A stretch of DNA of 64,000 bases, taken from Streptomyces sp. DH24 (GTDB lineage Bacteria > Actinomycetota > Actinomycetes > Streptomycetales > Streptomycetaceae). The stretch covers positions 94,228 through 158,227 of the forward strand of contig NZ_JARVKW010000016.1 in NCBI RefSeq assembly GCF_029813775.1, in the 5' to 3' direction. The notes beneath the pieces are model-generated. The model was not told where the DNA came from, ran no database searches, and worked only from the letters and a program-made list of their open reading frames with translations. This document shows, one piece after another, positions 8,440 through 17,717 of this stretch (position 1 is the stretch's first letter; the number at the start of each line of letters is the position of its first letter). The translations under genes were made by a program, and so were the position numbers.

Positions 8440-10866
8440 ATGCGCACCCGCCTGGGACGAGCCGGGGTCGTGGCCGCGGCTCTGCTCACCGCCGTGTCCG
8501 TACTGCCCGCGGCCGCCGCCGACGGGCAGGACCGGCAGGAGCGCCCGGCCCGCGGCGGTCTGTCGGCCGTCGTCCGCTACACCGAGTTCGGCATCCCGCA
8601 CATCGTCGCCGAGGACTTCGCGGACCTCGGCTTCGGCACCGGGTGGGCGCAGGCCGCCGACCAGGTGTGCACGCTCGCCGACGGGTTCGTGACCGTGCGC
8701 GGGGAACGTTCGCGCTACTTCGGGCACGACGCCCGCGCGGACTCGGCGCTCTCGTCGGCCTCCACGAACCTGGCGAGCGACCTGTACTTCCGGGGCGTTC
8801 GGCAGGCGGGCACGGTCGAGAGGCTGCTGGGCGAGCCGGCGCCGCGCGGCCCGAGCCGGGCGGCGAAGGACCTGATGCGGGGGTTCGCGGCGGGCTACAA
8901 CGCCTGGCTCGCGCAGAACCGCGTCACCGACCCGGCGTGCCGGGGCGCGGCGTGGGTGCGGCCGGTGACGACGCTGGACGTGGCGGCGCGCGGGTACGCG
9001 CTCGCCGTGCTCGGCGGTCAGGGCCGGGCCGTCGACGGCATCACGGCCGCGCAGCCGCCGGCCACGCGGGCCGGGCGCAGCGAGGCGGCCGCGGGAGACG
9101 AGGGGACCGACCCGGCGTCGGCGGCCCGCGCGGCGCGGGAGCTGTTCGCGGCCGACTCCTCCGGAATGGGCTCCAACGCGGTCGCGTTCAGCGGCGCGAC
9201 CACGGCGGACGGCCGCGGTCTGCTGCTCGGCAACCCGCACTACCCGTGGCAGGGCGGCCGTCGCTTCTGGCAGTCGCAGCAGACCATTCCGGGCCGGCTG
9301 AACGTCGCGGGCGGTTCGCTGCTCGGCTCGGCCACCGTCTCCATAGGCCACAACGCGCACGTCGCGTGGAGCCACACCGTCGCCACCGGCGTCACCCTCA
9401 ACCTCCACCAGCTGACGCTCGATCCGGCCGACCCGACGGCGTATCTGGTGGACGGCGTGCGCGAGCGCATGACGAAGCGGACCGTGACCGTCGCCGTGAA
9501 CAACGGCTCGCCGGTGACGCGCACCCAGTGGTGGACCCGGTACGGCCCCGTCGTCACCTCCCTCGGCGCCTCGCTGCCGCTGCCCTGGACCGGTACGACG
9601 GCGTACGCGCTGGGTGATCCCAACGCGGCCAACCTGCGCGCCTCGGACACGGCGCTGGGCTTCGCCGCCGCCCGCGACACGAAGGACGTCCTGGGCGCGC
9701 TGCGGCGCACGCAGGGCCTGCCGTGGGTGAACACGATCGCCGCGGACTCGCGCGGCGGCACCCTCTTCACGCAGTCGCAGGTGCTGCCCCGCATCACCGA
9801 CGAACTGGCGCGGCGCTGCTCCACCCCGCTCGGCAGGGCCACCTACCCCGCGTCCGGTGTCGCGGTCCTGGACGGCTCGCGCGGCGACTGCGCGCTCGGC
9901 AGCGACCCGGACGCCGTGCAGTCGGGCATCTTCGGTCCGTCCCGCATGCCGACGCTGACGGACGCGCCGTACGCGGAGAACTCCAACGACAGTGCCTGGC
10001 TGGCCAACGCGGACCGTCCGCTCACGGGCTACGAGCGGGTCTTCGGCACGGTCGGCACCGCCCGCTCGATGCGGACGCGCGGCGCCCTGCAGGACGTGGC
10101 GGCGATGGCGGACCGGGGCGCTCTGACCGTGCGGGACCTGCAGCGGCTGCAGTTCGCCAACCGGGTGCCCGCCGGTGACCTGGCCGCCGACGACGCGGCG
10201 AAGGCGTGTGCCGCGCTGCCGGGCGGGACGGCGACCGGCAGTGACCGCCGGACCGTGGACGTGTCCGAGGCGTGTGCCGTGCTCGCCTCCTGGGACCGCA
10301 CGATGAACACCGGCAGCCGGGGCGCCCTGCTGTTCGACCGGTTCTGGCGCGGGCTGACCGCGACCGTGCCGGCGGCGCAGCTGTGGAAGGTGCCGTTCTC
10401 GGCGGCCGACCCGGTCGGCACGCCGCACACGCTCGACACGGCCGCGCCGGGCTTCCCGACGGCTCTCGCGGACGCGGTCGCCGAACTGCGGGCGGCGGGC
10501 GTTCCGCTCGACTCCCCGCTCGGGGAGCACCAGTTCGTGGTGCGCGACGGCGCGCGGGTCCCGGTGCCCGGCGGCACCGAGTCGCTGGGCGTGTGGAACA
10601 AGATCGAGCCGGTGTGGGACACGGCGCGCGGCCACACGGAGGTGACGACGGGCTCCAGCTACATCCAGGCCGTGGGCTGGGACGGGAGCCGCTGCCCGGT
10701 CGCCCGGACGCTGCTGACGTACTCCCAGTCCTCGAACCCGGCGTCGCCCCACGTCAGCGACCAGACGCGGCTGTTCTCGGCGGGGCGTTGGGTGACGTCC
10801 CGGTTCTGCGAGAAGGACGTTCTGTCCTCCCCGGAGCTGAGGGTGGTCCGGGTGCGCGAACGCTGA
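8440..10866 (+). CDS. secreted penicillin acylase family (Ntn) hydrolase
   Basis: 808-residue protein with an N-terminal signal peptide (hydrophobic VVAAALLTAVSVLPAAAA to about residue 27). The layout is that of penicillin G acylase and aculeacin/AHL acylases: alpha chain, a spacer about residues 205-244, then the autoprocessing point before Ser245 in GMGSNAVAF, which becomes the N-terminal nucleophile, followed by GNPHYPW. The family cleaves amide-linked acyl chains from beta-lactams, lipopeptides or acyl-homoserine lactones. ATG at 8440 is chosen because GGGAGG lies at 8430-8435 and the signal peptide starts there. Lipopeptide or AHL deacylation is as likely as beta-lactam cleavage. Confidence 0.88.
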   Translation: MRTRLGRAGVVAAALLTAVSVLPAAAADGQDRQERPARGGLSAVVRYTEFGIPHIVAEDFADLGFGTGWAQAADQVCTLADGFVTVRGERSRYFGHDARADSALSSASTNLASDLYFRGVRQAGTVERLLGEPAPRGPSRAAKDLMRGFAAGYNAWLAQNRVTDPACRGAAWVRPVTTLDVAARGYALAVLGGQGRAVDGITAAQPPATRAGRSEAAAGDEGTDPASAARAARELFAADSSGMGSNAVAFSGATTADGRGLLLGNPHYPWQGGRRFWQSQQTIPGRLNVAGGSLLGSATVSIGHNAHVAWSHTVATGVTLNLHQLTLDPADPTAYLVDGVRERMTKRTVTVAVNNGSPVTRTQWWTRYGPVVTSLGASLPLPWTGTTAYALGDPNAANLRASDTALGFAAARDTKDVLGALRRTQGLPWVNTIAADSRGGTLFTQSQVLPRITDELARRCSTPLGRATYPASGVAVLDGSRGDCALGSDPDAVQSGIFGPSRMPTLTDAPYAENSNDSAWLANADRPLTGYERVFGTVGTARSMRTRGALQDVAAMADRGALTVRDLQRLQFANRVPAGDLAADDAAKACAALPGGTATGSDRRTVDVSEACAVLASWDRTMNTGSRGALLFDRFWRGLTATVPAAQLWKVPFSAADPVGTPHTLDTAAPGFPTALADAVAELRAAGVPLDSPLGEHQFVVRDGARVPVPGGTESLGVWNKIEPVWDTARGHTEVTTGSSYIQAVGWDGSRCPVARTLLTYSQSSNPASPHVSDQTRLFSAGRWVTSRFCEKDVLSSPELRVVRVRER

Positions 10867-10895
10867 GGCGCGAACAACGGGACCCGCACGCACCA

Positions 10896-10958
10896 TTGAC
10901 ACACCTCACCGCTGACACGAAAGTTTCATCGCGCGACACAGATCCGAAAGATACTTTC
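10896..10958 (+). promoter_or_regulatory. candidate promoter with RpiR-like double operator
   Basis: A perfect TTGACA lies at 10896-10901. Two GAAAG/CTTTC palindromes follow: GAAAGTTTCA at 10919-10928 and GAAAGATACTTTC at 10946-10958. With a 17-bp spacer the -10 would fall on the first palindrome. The motif resembles GAAA-N-TTTC sites of RpiR/MurR-type phosphosugar repressors. It lies 26-65 bp upstream of the Tat-exported serine hydrolase. Confidence 0.5.
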
Positions 10959-10983
10959 AGCCAGGTGTGACGGGAGGCTCTCG

Positions 10984-12777
10984 ATGACCGAGGACGCGGT
11001 GAGCGGCAGAGCGGACGGCGGCGGTCTGACCCGGCGTCAACTGGGCGGGGCGGCCGTGGCGCTGGGCGGCGCGGTGGCCTTCGCCGCGCTCCCGGCCGGA
11101 CCGGCCGCGGCGGCGGAGGCGGCGGGCCGGGCCACCGTGCTGCGGCGCGGCTCCGCCGAGGACGCCGGGCTGCTCCCGGACCATCTGCGTCAACTGGTCA
11201 CCGACGCCGAGACGTTCCTCGGCCCCTCCCCCAAGCACCCCTGGTACGCGGGTGCCGTCCTGCTCGCCGGGCGGGGCGGCACCGTCGCGCTGCACGAGCC
11301 GATCGGCACGGCGGTGCGCTACAAGGCGTACGACGAGAAGACCGACACCGGCGTCGAGTTCCCGGCCGACGAGCAGATCCCCATGGCCGAGGACACGGTG
11401 TTCGACCTCGCGTCGGTGTCCAAACTGTTCACCTCGATCCTCGCCGTCCAGCAGATCGAGCGCGGCGCACTGCGCCTGGAGGCGCCCGTCGCCTCGTACC
11501 TCCCGGAGTTCGGCCGGGCCGGCAAGCAGGACATCACGATCCGTCAGCTCCTCACCCACACCTCGGGCTTCCGCGCGTGGATCCCGCTCTACAGCGCGCC
11601 GACGTACGAGCAGAGGATCCAGCGCGTCTACGACGAGGCGCCGCTGAACCCGCCGGGCACCGTGTACCTGTACTCGGACCTGAACCTGATCTCCCTGCAA
11701 CTGGTCCTGGAGCGCGTCACCGGCCGCGCCCTGGACGCACTGCTGCACGACGAGATCACCGGCCCGCTCGACATGGCCGGCACCCGCTTCAACCCGCCCG
11801 CCTCCTGGAAGCCGCGCATCGCCGCGACCGAGGACGCGCGCAAGCCGTGGTCGGGCCTGGACCGAGGGCTCGTGTGGGGCGAGGTGCACGACGAGAACGC
11901 CTTCAGCCTGGGCGGCGTCGCGGGCCACGCCGGAGTGTTCTCCCGGGCGTGGGACCTCGCGGTGCTGGGCCGGACGCTGCTCAACGGCGGTGCCTACGGC
12001 CGGGCGCGCATCCTGCGGCCGGAGTCGGTGGAGCTGATGTTCACCGACTTCAACACCGCCTTCCCCGGCGACGAACACGGTCTCGGCTTCGAGCTCTACC
12101 AGCACTGGTACATGGGCGCGATGGCCACGCCGCGCACGGCCGGGCACACCGGCTTCACCGGCACCGCCCTGGTCCTCGATCCGACGACCGACTCGTTCCT
12201 GGTGGTGCTCGGCAACTCGGTGCACCCGGTACGCAGCTGGCGTTCCGGGTCGGCGCCCCGGATGGTGGCGGCGAACAACCTGGCACGGGCGGTTCCGGTC
12301 CGTCCGGCGCACGGGCGGTCGGCCTGGTTCTCCGGCATGGCGAGCGCCACGGCCGCGACGCTCACGCTGCCCGCCCTGGACACCTCGGCGGGCGACGCAC
12401 GGCTGGTGTGCGCCCTGTGGTGGGACACCGAGCCGCGTGCGGACACGCTCGTGCTGGAGGCCGCCACGGAGGGCGACGACGCCTGGCGACCGGTGCCGTT
12501 CACGACGTCGCGCCGGGGCGGAGAGGCGCGGGAGCATCCGGCCGGTTCGGTCACCGGCTGGTCGGGCCGCGTGTGGCACCGGCTCACCGCCGACCTGCCG
12601 GCCGCCCGCCGCCTCACCCTGCGCTGGCGGTACGCGACGGACCGGCTGTACGTGGGGCGCGGGGTCTACGTCGACAGGGTGCGCGTCGAGTCGGCCGGCG
12701 ACGTCCTGTTCGCCGACGCGCGCCCGGCGGACGCGGCGCGTGTCGAGACGGTGGGGTGGACGGCGTCGGCCGACTGA
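10984..12777 (+). CDS. Tat-exported serine hydrolase (class C beta-lactamase/PBP-like)
   Basis: 597-residue protein. A Tat signal (LTRRQLGG then a hydrophobic Ala/Gly stretch, residues 15-42) leads into a class C beta-lactamase/DD-peptidase-like domain (about 50-430). It has SVSK as the catalytic SxxK, YSDLN as the YxN motif, and HTGFTG in place of the KTG box. A C-terminal beta-rich domain (about 440-597) has no name I recognise. Such enzymes include YbbE/AmpH-like hydrolases linked to muropeptide recycling. GGGAGG precedes the ATG. The RpiR-like operators upstream support a cell-wall-sugar role, by inference. Confidence 0.85.
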   Translation: MTEDAVSGRADGGGLTRRQLGGAAVALGGAVAFAALPAGPAAAAEAAGRATVLRRGSAEDAGLLPDHLRQLVTDAETFLGPSPKHPWYAGAVLLAGRGGTVALHEPIGTAVRYKAYDEKTDTGVEFPADEQIPMAEDTVFDLASVSKLFTSILAVQQIERGALRLEAPVASYLPEFGRAGKQDITIRQLLTHTSGFRAWIPLYSAPTYEQRIQRVYDEAPLNPPGTVYLYSDLNLISLQLVLERVTGRALDALLHDEITGPLDMAGTRFNPPASWKPRIAATEDARKPWSGLDRGLVWGEVHDENAFSLGGVAGHAGVFSRAWDLAVLGRTLLNGGAYGRARILRPESVELMFTDFNTAFPGDEHGLGFELYQHWYMGAMATPRTAGHTGFTGTALVLDPTTDSFLVVLGNSVHPVRSWRSGSAPRMVAANNLARAVPVRPAHGRSAWFSGMASATAATLTLPALDTSAGDARLVCALWWDTEPRADTLVLEAATEGDDAWRPVPFTTSRRGGEAREHPAGSVTGWSGRVWHRLTADLPAARRLTLRWRYATDRLYVGRGVYVDRVRVESAGDVLFADARPADAARVETVGWTASAD

Positions 12778-12783
12778 GTGGCG

Positions 12784-12975
12784 CTACTGGTGGAAGACCG
12801 CCTTCTGCACCTCGTTCGGGCCGTCGAAGCTGTTCTCCTTCAGGCTGTCGAGGCGGCTGACGATCTTGTCGTCCGCCTTGTTCCTGCGGGCGCACTCGAC
12901 CAGCGACTTCTTGTCGGTCGGGTAGTCCATGCCGCTGAGCGCCTTCTGCAGGTCGATGGGGCTGAGCTCGGCCAT
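12784..12975 (-). CDS. DUF2795 small protein
   Basis: 63-residue protein starting MAELSPIDLQKALSGMDYPT, matching the DUF2795 family of small helical proteins common in actinobacteria. Features are a helix, the YPTDK turn, ARRN, then a second helix. Function unknown. GAGGCAGG precedes the ATG. It is convergent with the serine hydrolase gene, with only six bases between them. Confidence 0.8.
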   Translation of the reverse strand: MAELSPIDLQKALSGMDYPTDKKSLVECARRNKADDKIVSRLDSLKENSFDGPNEVQKAVFHQ

Positions 12976-13055
12976 GGCACCTGCCTCACTTCACATCGTG
13001 ATGTACGTGATGTCCGTTGTGTCGCAGTACCCAGCCGTGGCCGGGCCACACAGCT

Positions 13056-14627
13056 TCACGCGTCCGGTGTCGCCTCCAGCACCGCCATGGCCGCGTTGTG
13101 CCCGGGGACGCCGCTCACGCCACCGCCGCGTACCGCGCCCGCGCCGCACAGCAGCACGTTCGGGTGCCGGGTCTCGACGCCCCAGCGGCCGGTGCCGTCC
13201 TGGGCATGCGGCCAGGACAGTTCCCGGTGGAAGATGTTGCCGCCGGGCAGTCCGAGGTCGCGCTCCAGGTCGAGCGGGGTCTTCGCCTCGATGCAGGGCC
13301 GCCCGTCCGCGTCGGTCGCCAGGCAGTCGGCGAGGGGTTCGGCCAGGTGGGTGTCGAGCTGGGCGAGCGTCGACGTCAGCAGTTCCTCGCGCACGGCGTC
13401 GTTGTCCTGGTCGAACAGCCGGGCCGGGGTGTGCAGCCCGAACAGGGTGAGCGTGTGACAGCCCCGTTCCGCCAGGTCGGGGCCGAGGATCGTCGGGTCG
13501 GTGAGCGAGTGGCAGTAGATCTCGGAGGGCGGCGCGTCGGGCAGCCGGCCGGCCGAGGCCTGGGCGTGCGCGACGGCCAGCTGCTCGTAGCCCTCGGCGA
13601 TGTGGAAGGTGCCGGCGAACGCCTCGCGCGGGTCGACGGACTCGTCGCGCAGCCGGGGCAGCCGCTTCAGCAGCATGTTCACCTTCAGCTGGGCGCCCTC
13701 GGCGGGCGGCGGGGGTGTGTCGCCGGTCAGGGCGGCCAGTTCGCTCGGCGCGGCGTTCACCAGGACGTGCCGCGCGGTGACGGTGCCCTCCGCGTCGGCG
13801 GTCCGGTAGGTGACCTCGGCCGAGCGGCCGTCCGTGTCGATCCGTACGGCCTCGTGGCCGGTGGCGATCACGGCGCCCGCCGTGCGCGCCGCGGCGGCCA
13901 GCGCGTCGGTGAGGGCGCCCATGCCGCCGACCGGCACGTCCCAGGCGCCGGTGCCGCCGCCGATGACGTGGTAGAGGAAGCACCGGTTCTGCGCCAGTGA
14001 CGGATCGTGCGCGTCGGCGAACGTGCCGATCAGGGCGTCGGTGAGGACCACGCCCCGGACCAGGTCGTCGGCGAAGCGCTCCTCGATCACGGCACCGATC
14101 GGCTCCTCGAAGATCGCCCGCCAGGCGTCCCCGTCGTCGACGCGGCGGCGCAGCTCGTCCCGGGTGGGCAGCGGCTCCGTGAAGGTCGGGAAGACCCGCC
14201 GGGCGACATGGCCGGTCATGGCGTAGAAGCGCTGCCAGGCCTCGTACTCGCGGTCGGAGCCGGTGAGCCGGGCGAACGCCTCCCGGGTCCGCCGCTCGCC
14301 GCCGCCGACGAGCAGCCCGGTCGGCCGCCCGTCCCGTTCGGCGGGGGTGTACGAGGAGACCGTGCGGGTGCGCAGCCGGAAGTCCAGGCCCAGGTCGCGC
14401 ACGATCTTGGCGGGGAGCAGGCTGACCAGGTACGAGTACCGGGACAGGCGGGCGTCGACGCCGGCGAAGGGCTTGGTCGACACGGCGGCCCCGCCGGTGT
14501 GGTCCAGCCGTTCCAGCACCAGCACCGACCGTCCGGCGCGGGCCAGGTAGGCGGCGGCGACGAGGCCGTTGTGGCCGCCGCCGACGATCACGGCGTCAAA
14601 GGTGCGGTGTGCTGCGTGTGCGGTCAT
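13056..14627 (-). CDS. phytoene-dehydrogenase-like FAD oxidoreductase
   Basis: 523-residue flavoprotein of the CrtI/PYROXD2 type. The N-terminal FAD site is DAVIVGGGHNGLVAAAYLAR, and the C-terminal FAD-binding segment is CGAGAVRGGGVSGVPGHNAAM. These enzymes desaturate or oxidise lipid-like substrates, but no carotenoid genes are nearby, so the substrate is unknown. ATG at 14627 is preferred because the FAD fold begins about ten residues later; an in-frame ATG nine codons upstream is possible. It may be transcribed after the MpaB-like gene, with a 111-bp gap. Confidence 0.82.
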   Translation of the reverse strand: MTAHAAHRTFDAVIVGGGHNGLVAAAYLARAGRSVLVLERLDHTGGAAVSTKPFAGVDARLSRYSYLVSLLPAKIVRDLGLDFRLRTRTVSSYTPAERDGRPTGLLVGGGERRTREAFARLTGSDREYEAWQRFYAMTGHVARRVFPTFTEPLPTRDELRRRVDDGDAWRAIFEEPIGAVIEERFADDLVRGVVLTDALIGTFADAHDPSLAQNRCFLYHVIGGGTGAWDVPVGGMGALTDALAAAARTAGAVIATGHEAVRIDTDGRSAEVTYRTADAEGTVTARHVLVNAAPSELAALTGDTPPPPAEGAQLKVNMLLKRLPRLRDESVDPREAFAGTFHIAEGYEQLAVAHAQASAGRLPDAPPSEIYCHSLTDPTILGPDLAERGCHTLTLFGLHTPARLFDQDNDAVREELLTSTLAQLDTHLAEPLADCLATDADGRPCIEAKTPLDLERDLGLPGGNIFHRELSWPHAQDGTGRWGVETRHPNVLLCGAGAVRGGGVSGVPGHNAAMAVLEATPDA

Positions 14628-14738
14628 GGCTCTTGCTAACACGTGGTGATCCACGTCGGCCAGGGGTGGACCCCGCCCGGGCCGGTGGCCGGCGTGCGGG
14701 ACGCCCCGCCGCCGGGAGACCGGAGGCGGGCACGACGG

Positions 14739-15656
14739 TCACCCCGCGGTGCCGGCGCGGTCCGCGTCGCTCTGCCCCGGCACGTCAGGTACGGCGTGCG
14801 CCCGCCCGAGTCTGTGCGGTGCCGGACGGGCCTCGGGGCCGAGCCTGGCCACGGCGCGCAGGATGTGCTTCGGCGGGAGCTGCCAGCGCACCTGCGCCGG
14901 GACCCGGCGCAACAGGGCCCCCGCTGCGCGCAGTCGGAGGGTCACCGTGACCGGGCCGGGGGCCGGCCTGCCGTACAGCTGGTGGGCGAACGGTGGCAGG
15001 GCGTCGTACGCCAGGCGCGCCACGCGCCGCCACAGCAGCTCGCGCGCCGGTACGAGGAGGGGGTGCACCGGCGGGCGGAGGAGGAAGTCGTAGACCTCGC
15101 GGGCCTCGGGTCCGGCGGCGAGTTCGGGGCGGGTCCTCGTGAAGTAGGCGGCCAGTCCGGCCCGGTCGGCGGGCACGGTGCCGGGGTCGAGGCCCACCAG
15201 GCGGGCGCTTTGCAGGTGTTCGGCGACGTAGCGGTCGGCCTCGGCGTCGGTGAGGCGGAAGCCGGAGCGGCGCAGCACGTTCAGGTAGGAGTCGATCTCC
15301 GCGCAGTGCACCCAGAGCAGCAGCTCCGGTTCGTCGATCCGGTACGCCTCGCCGGTGTCCGGGTCGGTGGCCCGGAGCGTGTCGTGGATCTTCCGGACCC
15401 GGGCACCGGCCCGCTCGGCGGCCTCGGTGGTGCCGTAGGTCGCGGTGCCGACGAAGTTCGCGGTGCGCAGCAGGCGGCCCCAGGCGTCGCGCCGGAAGTC
15501 GGAGTTCTGCAGCACGCCGCGTACCGCGCGCGGGTGCAGGGCCTGGAGGTAGAGCGCGCGGATTCCGGCGATCCACATCACCGGGTCGCCGTGCATCTGC
15601 CAGGTCACGGACTGCGGGCCGAACAGGCCCGGGTCGCCCGGGTGGTCAGCCGTCAC
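14739..15656 (-). CDS. oxygenase MpaB family protein (DUF2236)
   Basis: 305-residue protein with the DUF2236/MpaB/latex-clearing-protein pattern: a WMHGDP-like motif (WQMHGDPVMW), ALYLQALHPRAVRGV supplying a likely heme-ligand His, and a central WVHCAEIDSYL. Members are heme-containing oxygenases. The GTG at 15656 has only a poor ribosome site. Upstream on this strand a TAACCT hexamer lies seven bases before the GTG, so a leaderless transcript is possible. Divergent from the SWIM/MoxR operon. Confidence 0.82.
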   Translation of the reverse strand: MTADHPGDPGLFGPQSVTWQMHGDPVMWIAGIRALYLQALHPRAVRGVLQNSDFRRDAWGRLLRTANFVGTATYGTTEAAERAGARVRKIHDTLRATDPDTGEAYRIDEPELLLWVHCAEIDSYLNVLRRSGFRLTDAEADRYVAEHLQSARLVGLDPGTVPADRAGLAAYFTRTRPELAAGPEAREVYDFLLRPPVHPLLVPARELLWRRVARLAYDALPPFAHQLYGRPAPGPVTVTLRLRAAGALLRRVPAQVRWQLPPKHILRAVARLGPEARPAPHRLGRAHAVPDVPGQSDADRAGTAG

Positions 15657-15739
15657 ACCACCCAGGTTAGGCCGCTGACGGCGGATTCCCCAGAGCGTGC
15701 GCCGGGCGATGTCGTCGCGGGCACACCGTGATCGTCGCG

Positions 15740-15762
15740 TTGTCAGTGGGTGCCGCTAGGTT
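15740..15762 (+). promoter_or_regulatory. RecA-independent DNA-damage promoter (PafBC type)
   Basis: The sequence reads TTGTCAGTG (15740-15748), exactly 8 bases, then TAGGTT (15757-15762). The published RecA-NDp consensus is tTGTCRgtg-N8-TAnnnT, so every specified position matches. Transcription would start near 15769, about 57 bases before the likely TTG start of the first operon gene. It is in the right orientation and position to drive the five-gene SWIM-vWA-MoxR-DUF5682 operon. Confidence 0.75.
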
Positions 15763-15825
15763 CATGGGTGTCCCGCCGCTCTGGCGTGGATTTCCTTTCG
15801 TGCTGCGCTTTTGGGAGATGGTGCG

Positions 15826-16329
15826 TTGTCAGGCTGGGAGAGGTCGAGCACGGCGCGGGTGATGTCGCCCGCCAGGCCGCGGAAGCTCGCCAAGGTCCCG
15901 TTCGTCGAGCTGGCCGACGGACGTCTGCAGGGAGTGGTGTCCAGCGGCTCGGACATCGAGCGGGTCTACGTCTCGTCGGTCGCGGCGGGGTCGTACGCGT
16001 TCGCGTGCAGCACCAACAACAACCGGCCGTGCGGGGGCGCCCGGGGGTCGTTCTGCAATCACATACGGGCGCTGGTCAACGAGGCGGTGCTGCAGTACGG
16101 CGCCGAGCGCGTGGCCCGCTACCTGCGCGTGGAGACCGGGGACCAGGAGCCGAGCGCCCCGGTGCTCACGACGGCCATGACGAGCACGAGCCCGCCCCAG
16201 GGCGACACCGCGGCGGCGGCGCCGGTGTTCAGCCGGTTCCTGCGCCACCTGGCCTATCTCGAACTGGCCCCGGCGACCGCCCCGTTGCCGGAGATGCAGT
16301 GGTTCCCGCCGACCAGGGCGGTGGCGTGA
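15826..16329 (+). CDS. SWIM zinc finger domain protein
   Basis: About 167 residues. A SWIM-type zinc site is formed by Cys61, Cys69 and the closing FCNHIRAL (Cys77, His79), set in a short beta region (GRLQGVVSSGS...IERVYVSS). SWIM domains bind DNA or proteins and often accompany helicases, nucleases or MoxR systems. The TTG at 15826 is preferred because GGGAG sits 8 bases upstream; an in-frame TTG at 15811 lacks that spacing, so the N-terminus is uncertain. First gene of the operon; its TGA overlaps the ATG of the next gene by one base. Confidence 0.78.
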   Translation: MSGWERSSTARVMSPARPRKLAKVPFVELADGRLQGVVSSGSDIERVYVSSVAAGSYAFACSTNNNRPCGGARGSFCNHIRALVNEAVLQYGAERVARYLRVETGDQEPSAPVLTTAMTSTSPPQGDTAAAAPVFSRFLRHLAYLELAPATAPLPEMQWFPPTRAVA

Positions 16330-17717
16330 TGCGTACCGACCTGCTGGCCGAACCCGTCGACGGGCTGGACGAGGCGCTCGCGGCCGTGGACGCCTTCGAC
16401 GGTGCCCTCGCCGCCGGGCTGCTGCGGCCCCAGCCGGCGCAGGCCGCCGCGCTGGGCGGGCTCGCCGACGCCGTCGCGGGCGCACCGCTGGCCGCCCGGG
16501 CCGCCGAGGCGGCCGAGAAGGCGGCGGCCGGGGCCGCGGGCGAGGACCACTTCCTGGCCCTCGCCGCCGCCCGTACCGCCCTGCTGGGTTCCGTGCACGA
16601 CGCCCTGACCGCTCGGGTCGAGGAGGCGACCGGCCGGGCACGGGGTGAGGCGCCGGGCCCGTCCGCCGGCGAGCCGCACGGGGCGAACCTGCTGGCCGCC
16701 GCCCGGTCCTGGCTGGCCGATCTGGCGCGCGCCGGATGGCGGGGCATGGACCACGACGTGGTGTCCGGCGCGGCCCGGATCGTCTCCGCGATGCTGCCGG
16801 ACCCGGCGCTGCGCCGCCCGGCCACGCTCCTGGACGGCTTCGCGGCGGAACTCGCCGCGTCCTGCCCGGGCGCCGCCCTGGACCGGGTGCCGGAGCGCCG
16901 CTGGGCCGACCTGTGGTCCCACGCGATGCTGCTGACGGTGCCGGGCGCGGCAGCCATGCCGGAGGCCGGCCCGGTCACCGGCCGGCTCCTGCCGCTCGGC
17001 GTCGACCTGCACGAACACGCCACGGCCGTTCAGGCCCAGGTCCACGCGGTGTTCGAGCCCGCGGACGGCGGCACGCCCCGGCTGGTCCGGGCGAGCGTGT
17101 CCGCGCCGAAGCCGGACTCCGTCGTCGGCGCCGGACTGTGGCAGTTGCTGCGCCCGCACATGTCGCTGCTGGCCGCCGTGAGCGAGGGCCGGGCCATGGA
17201 GCTCACCGGCATGCCGCTGACCGCCGGGGGCGACCTCCTCTGGAGCGACGAGCTCGCCCGCGCGGGCGAGAGCGCCGACGCCTTCGCCACCGCCCGCGTG
17301 GCCCTGCCCACCGCGGCCACCGCGCCGACCGCGCCCCTGGACCGGCATCCGGCGCGCATCGCGGTGCCCGTCTTCCTGGAGGGCTACGCCGCCCGGCAGG
17401 ACGACGACGGCCTCACCTTCGGCCTCGCCGGGCACGCCGTCGCCGTGGACACCGACCGCATCCCGGCCGCCGGTCCGCTCACGCCGGAGGCCGTCGCCAA
17501 GTCGGGCGCGTGCATCGGGCTGCTGCGCTGGGACGCCGGGGAGTTCGTCGTGCAGCCGCTGGCGGTGGAGACGACGGTCCGCAAGAAGGCCGTCACGGTG
17601 CACGCGGGGGCGTGGGCCGGCGGCACCACCGACAAGGCCGGCGTCAAGGCCGAGAAGGCCGCCACCGACGCCGTGGCCGTGCTGCGGGAGCGGGCCGGAA
17701 GGTTGCTGCGGAAATGA
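16329..17717 (+). CDS. uncharacterised protein of the MoxR-vWA operon
   Basis: 462 residues, no family recognised. The N-terminal 200 residues are Ala-rich and probably all helical. The C-terminal half alternates strands (RARASVSAPKPD-like region, GGDLLWSDEL, then paired strands near 340-420) and ends in a basic helix. No signal peptide, membrane helix or catalytic motif is visible. ATG overlaps the SWIM gene stop and its own stop overlaps the vWA start, so it is translated in fixed ratio with both. It probably acts as an adaptor or substrate-recognition subunit of the AAA+/vWA machine (inference from position only). Confidence 0.7.
   Translation: MRTDLLAEPVDGLDEALAAVDAFDGALAAGLLRPQPAQAAALGGLADAVAGAPLAARAAEAAEKAAAGAAGEDHFLALAAARTALLGSVHDALTARVEEATGRARGEAPGPSAGEPHGANLLAAARSWLADLARAGWRGMDHDVVSGAARIVSAMLPDPALRRPATLLDGFAAELAASCPGAALDRVPERRWADLWSHAMLLTVPGAAAMPEAGPVTGRLLPLGVDLHEHATAVQAQVHAVFEPADGGTPRLVRASVSAPKPDSVVGAGLWQLLRPHMSLLAAVSEGRAMELTGMPLTAGGDLLWSDELARAGESADAFATARVALPTAATAPTAPLDRHPARIAVPVFLEGYAARQDDDGLTFGLAGHAVAVDTDRIPAAGPLTPEAVAKSGACIGLLRWDAGEFVVQPLAVETTVRKKAVTVHAGAWAGGTTDKAGVKAEKAATDAVAVLRERAGRLLRK

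Noticed and set aside
8440..10866. Assignment as a true penicillin acylase
   Set aside because: Only the Ntn hydrolase family is supported; substrate residues cannot distinguish penicillin, lipopeptide or acyl-homoserine lactone acylases.
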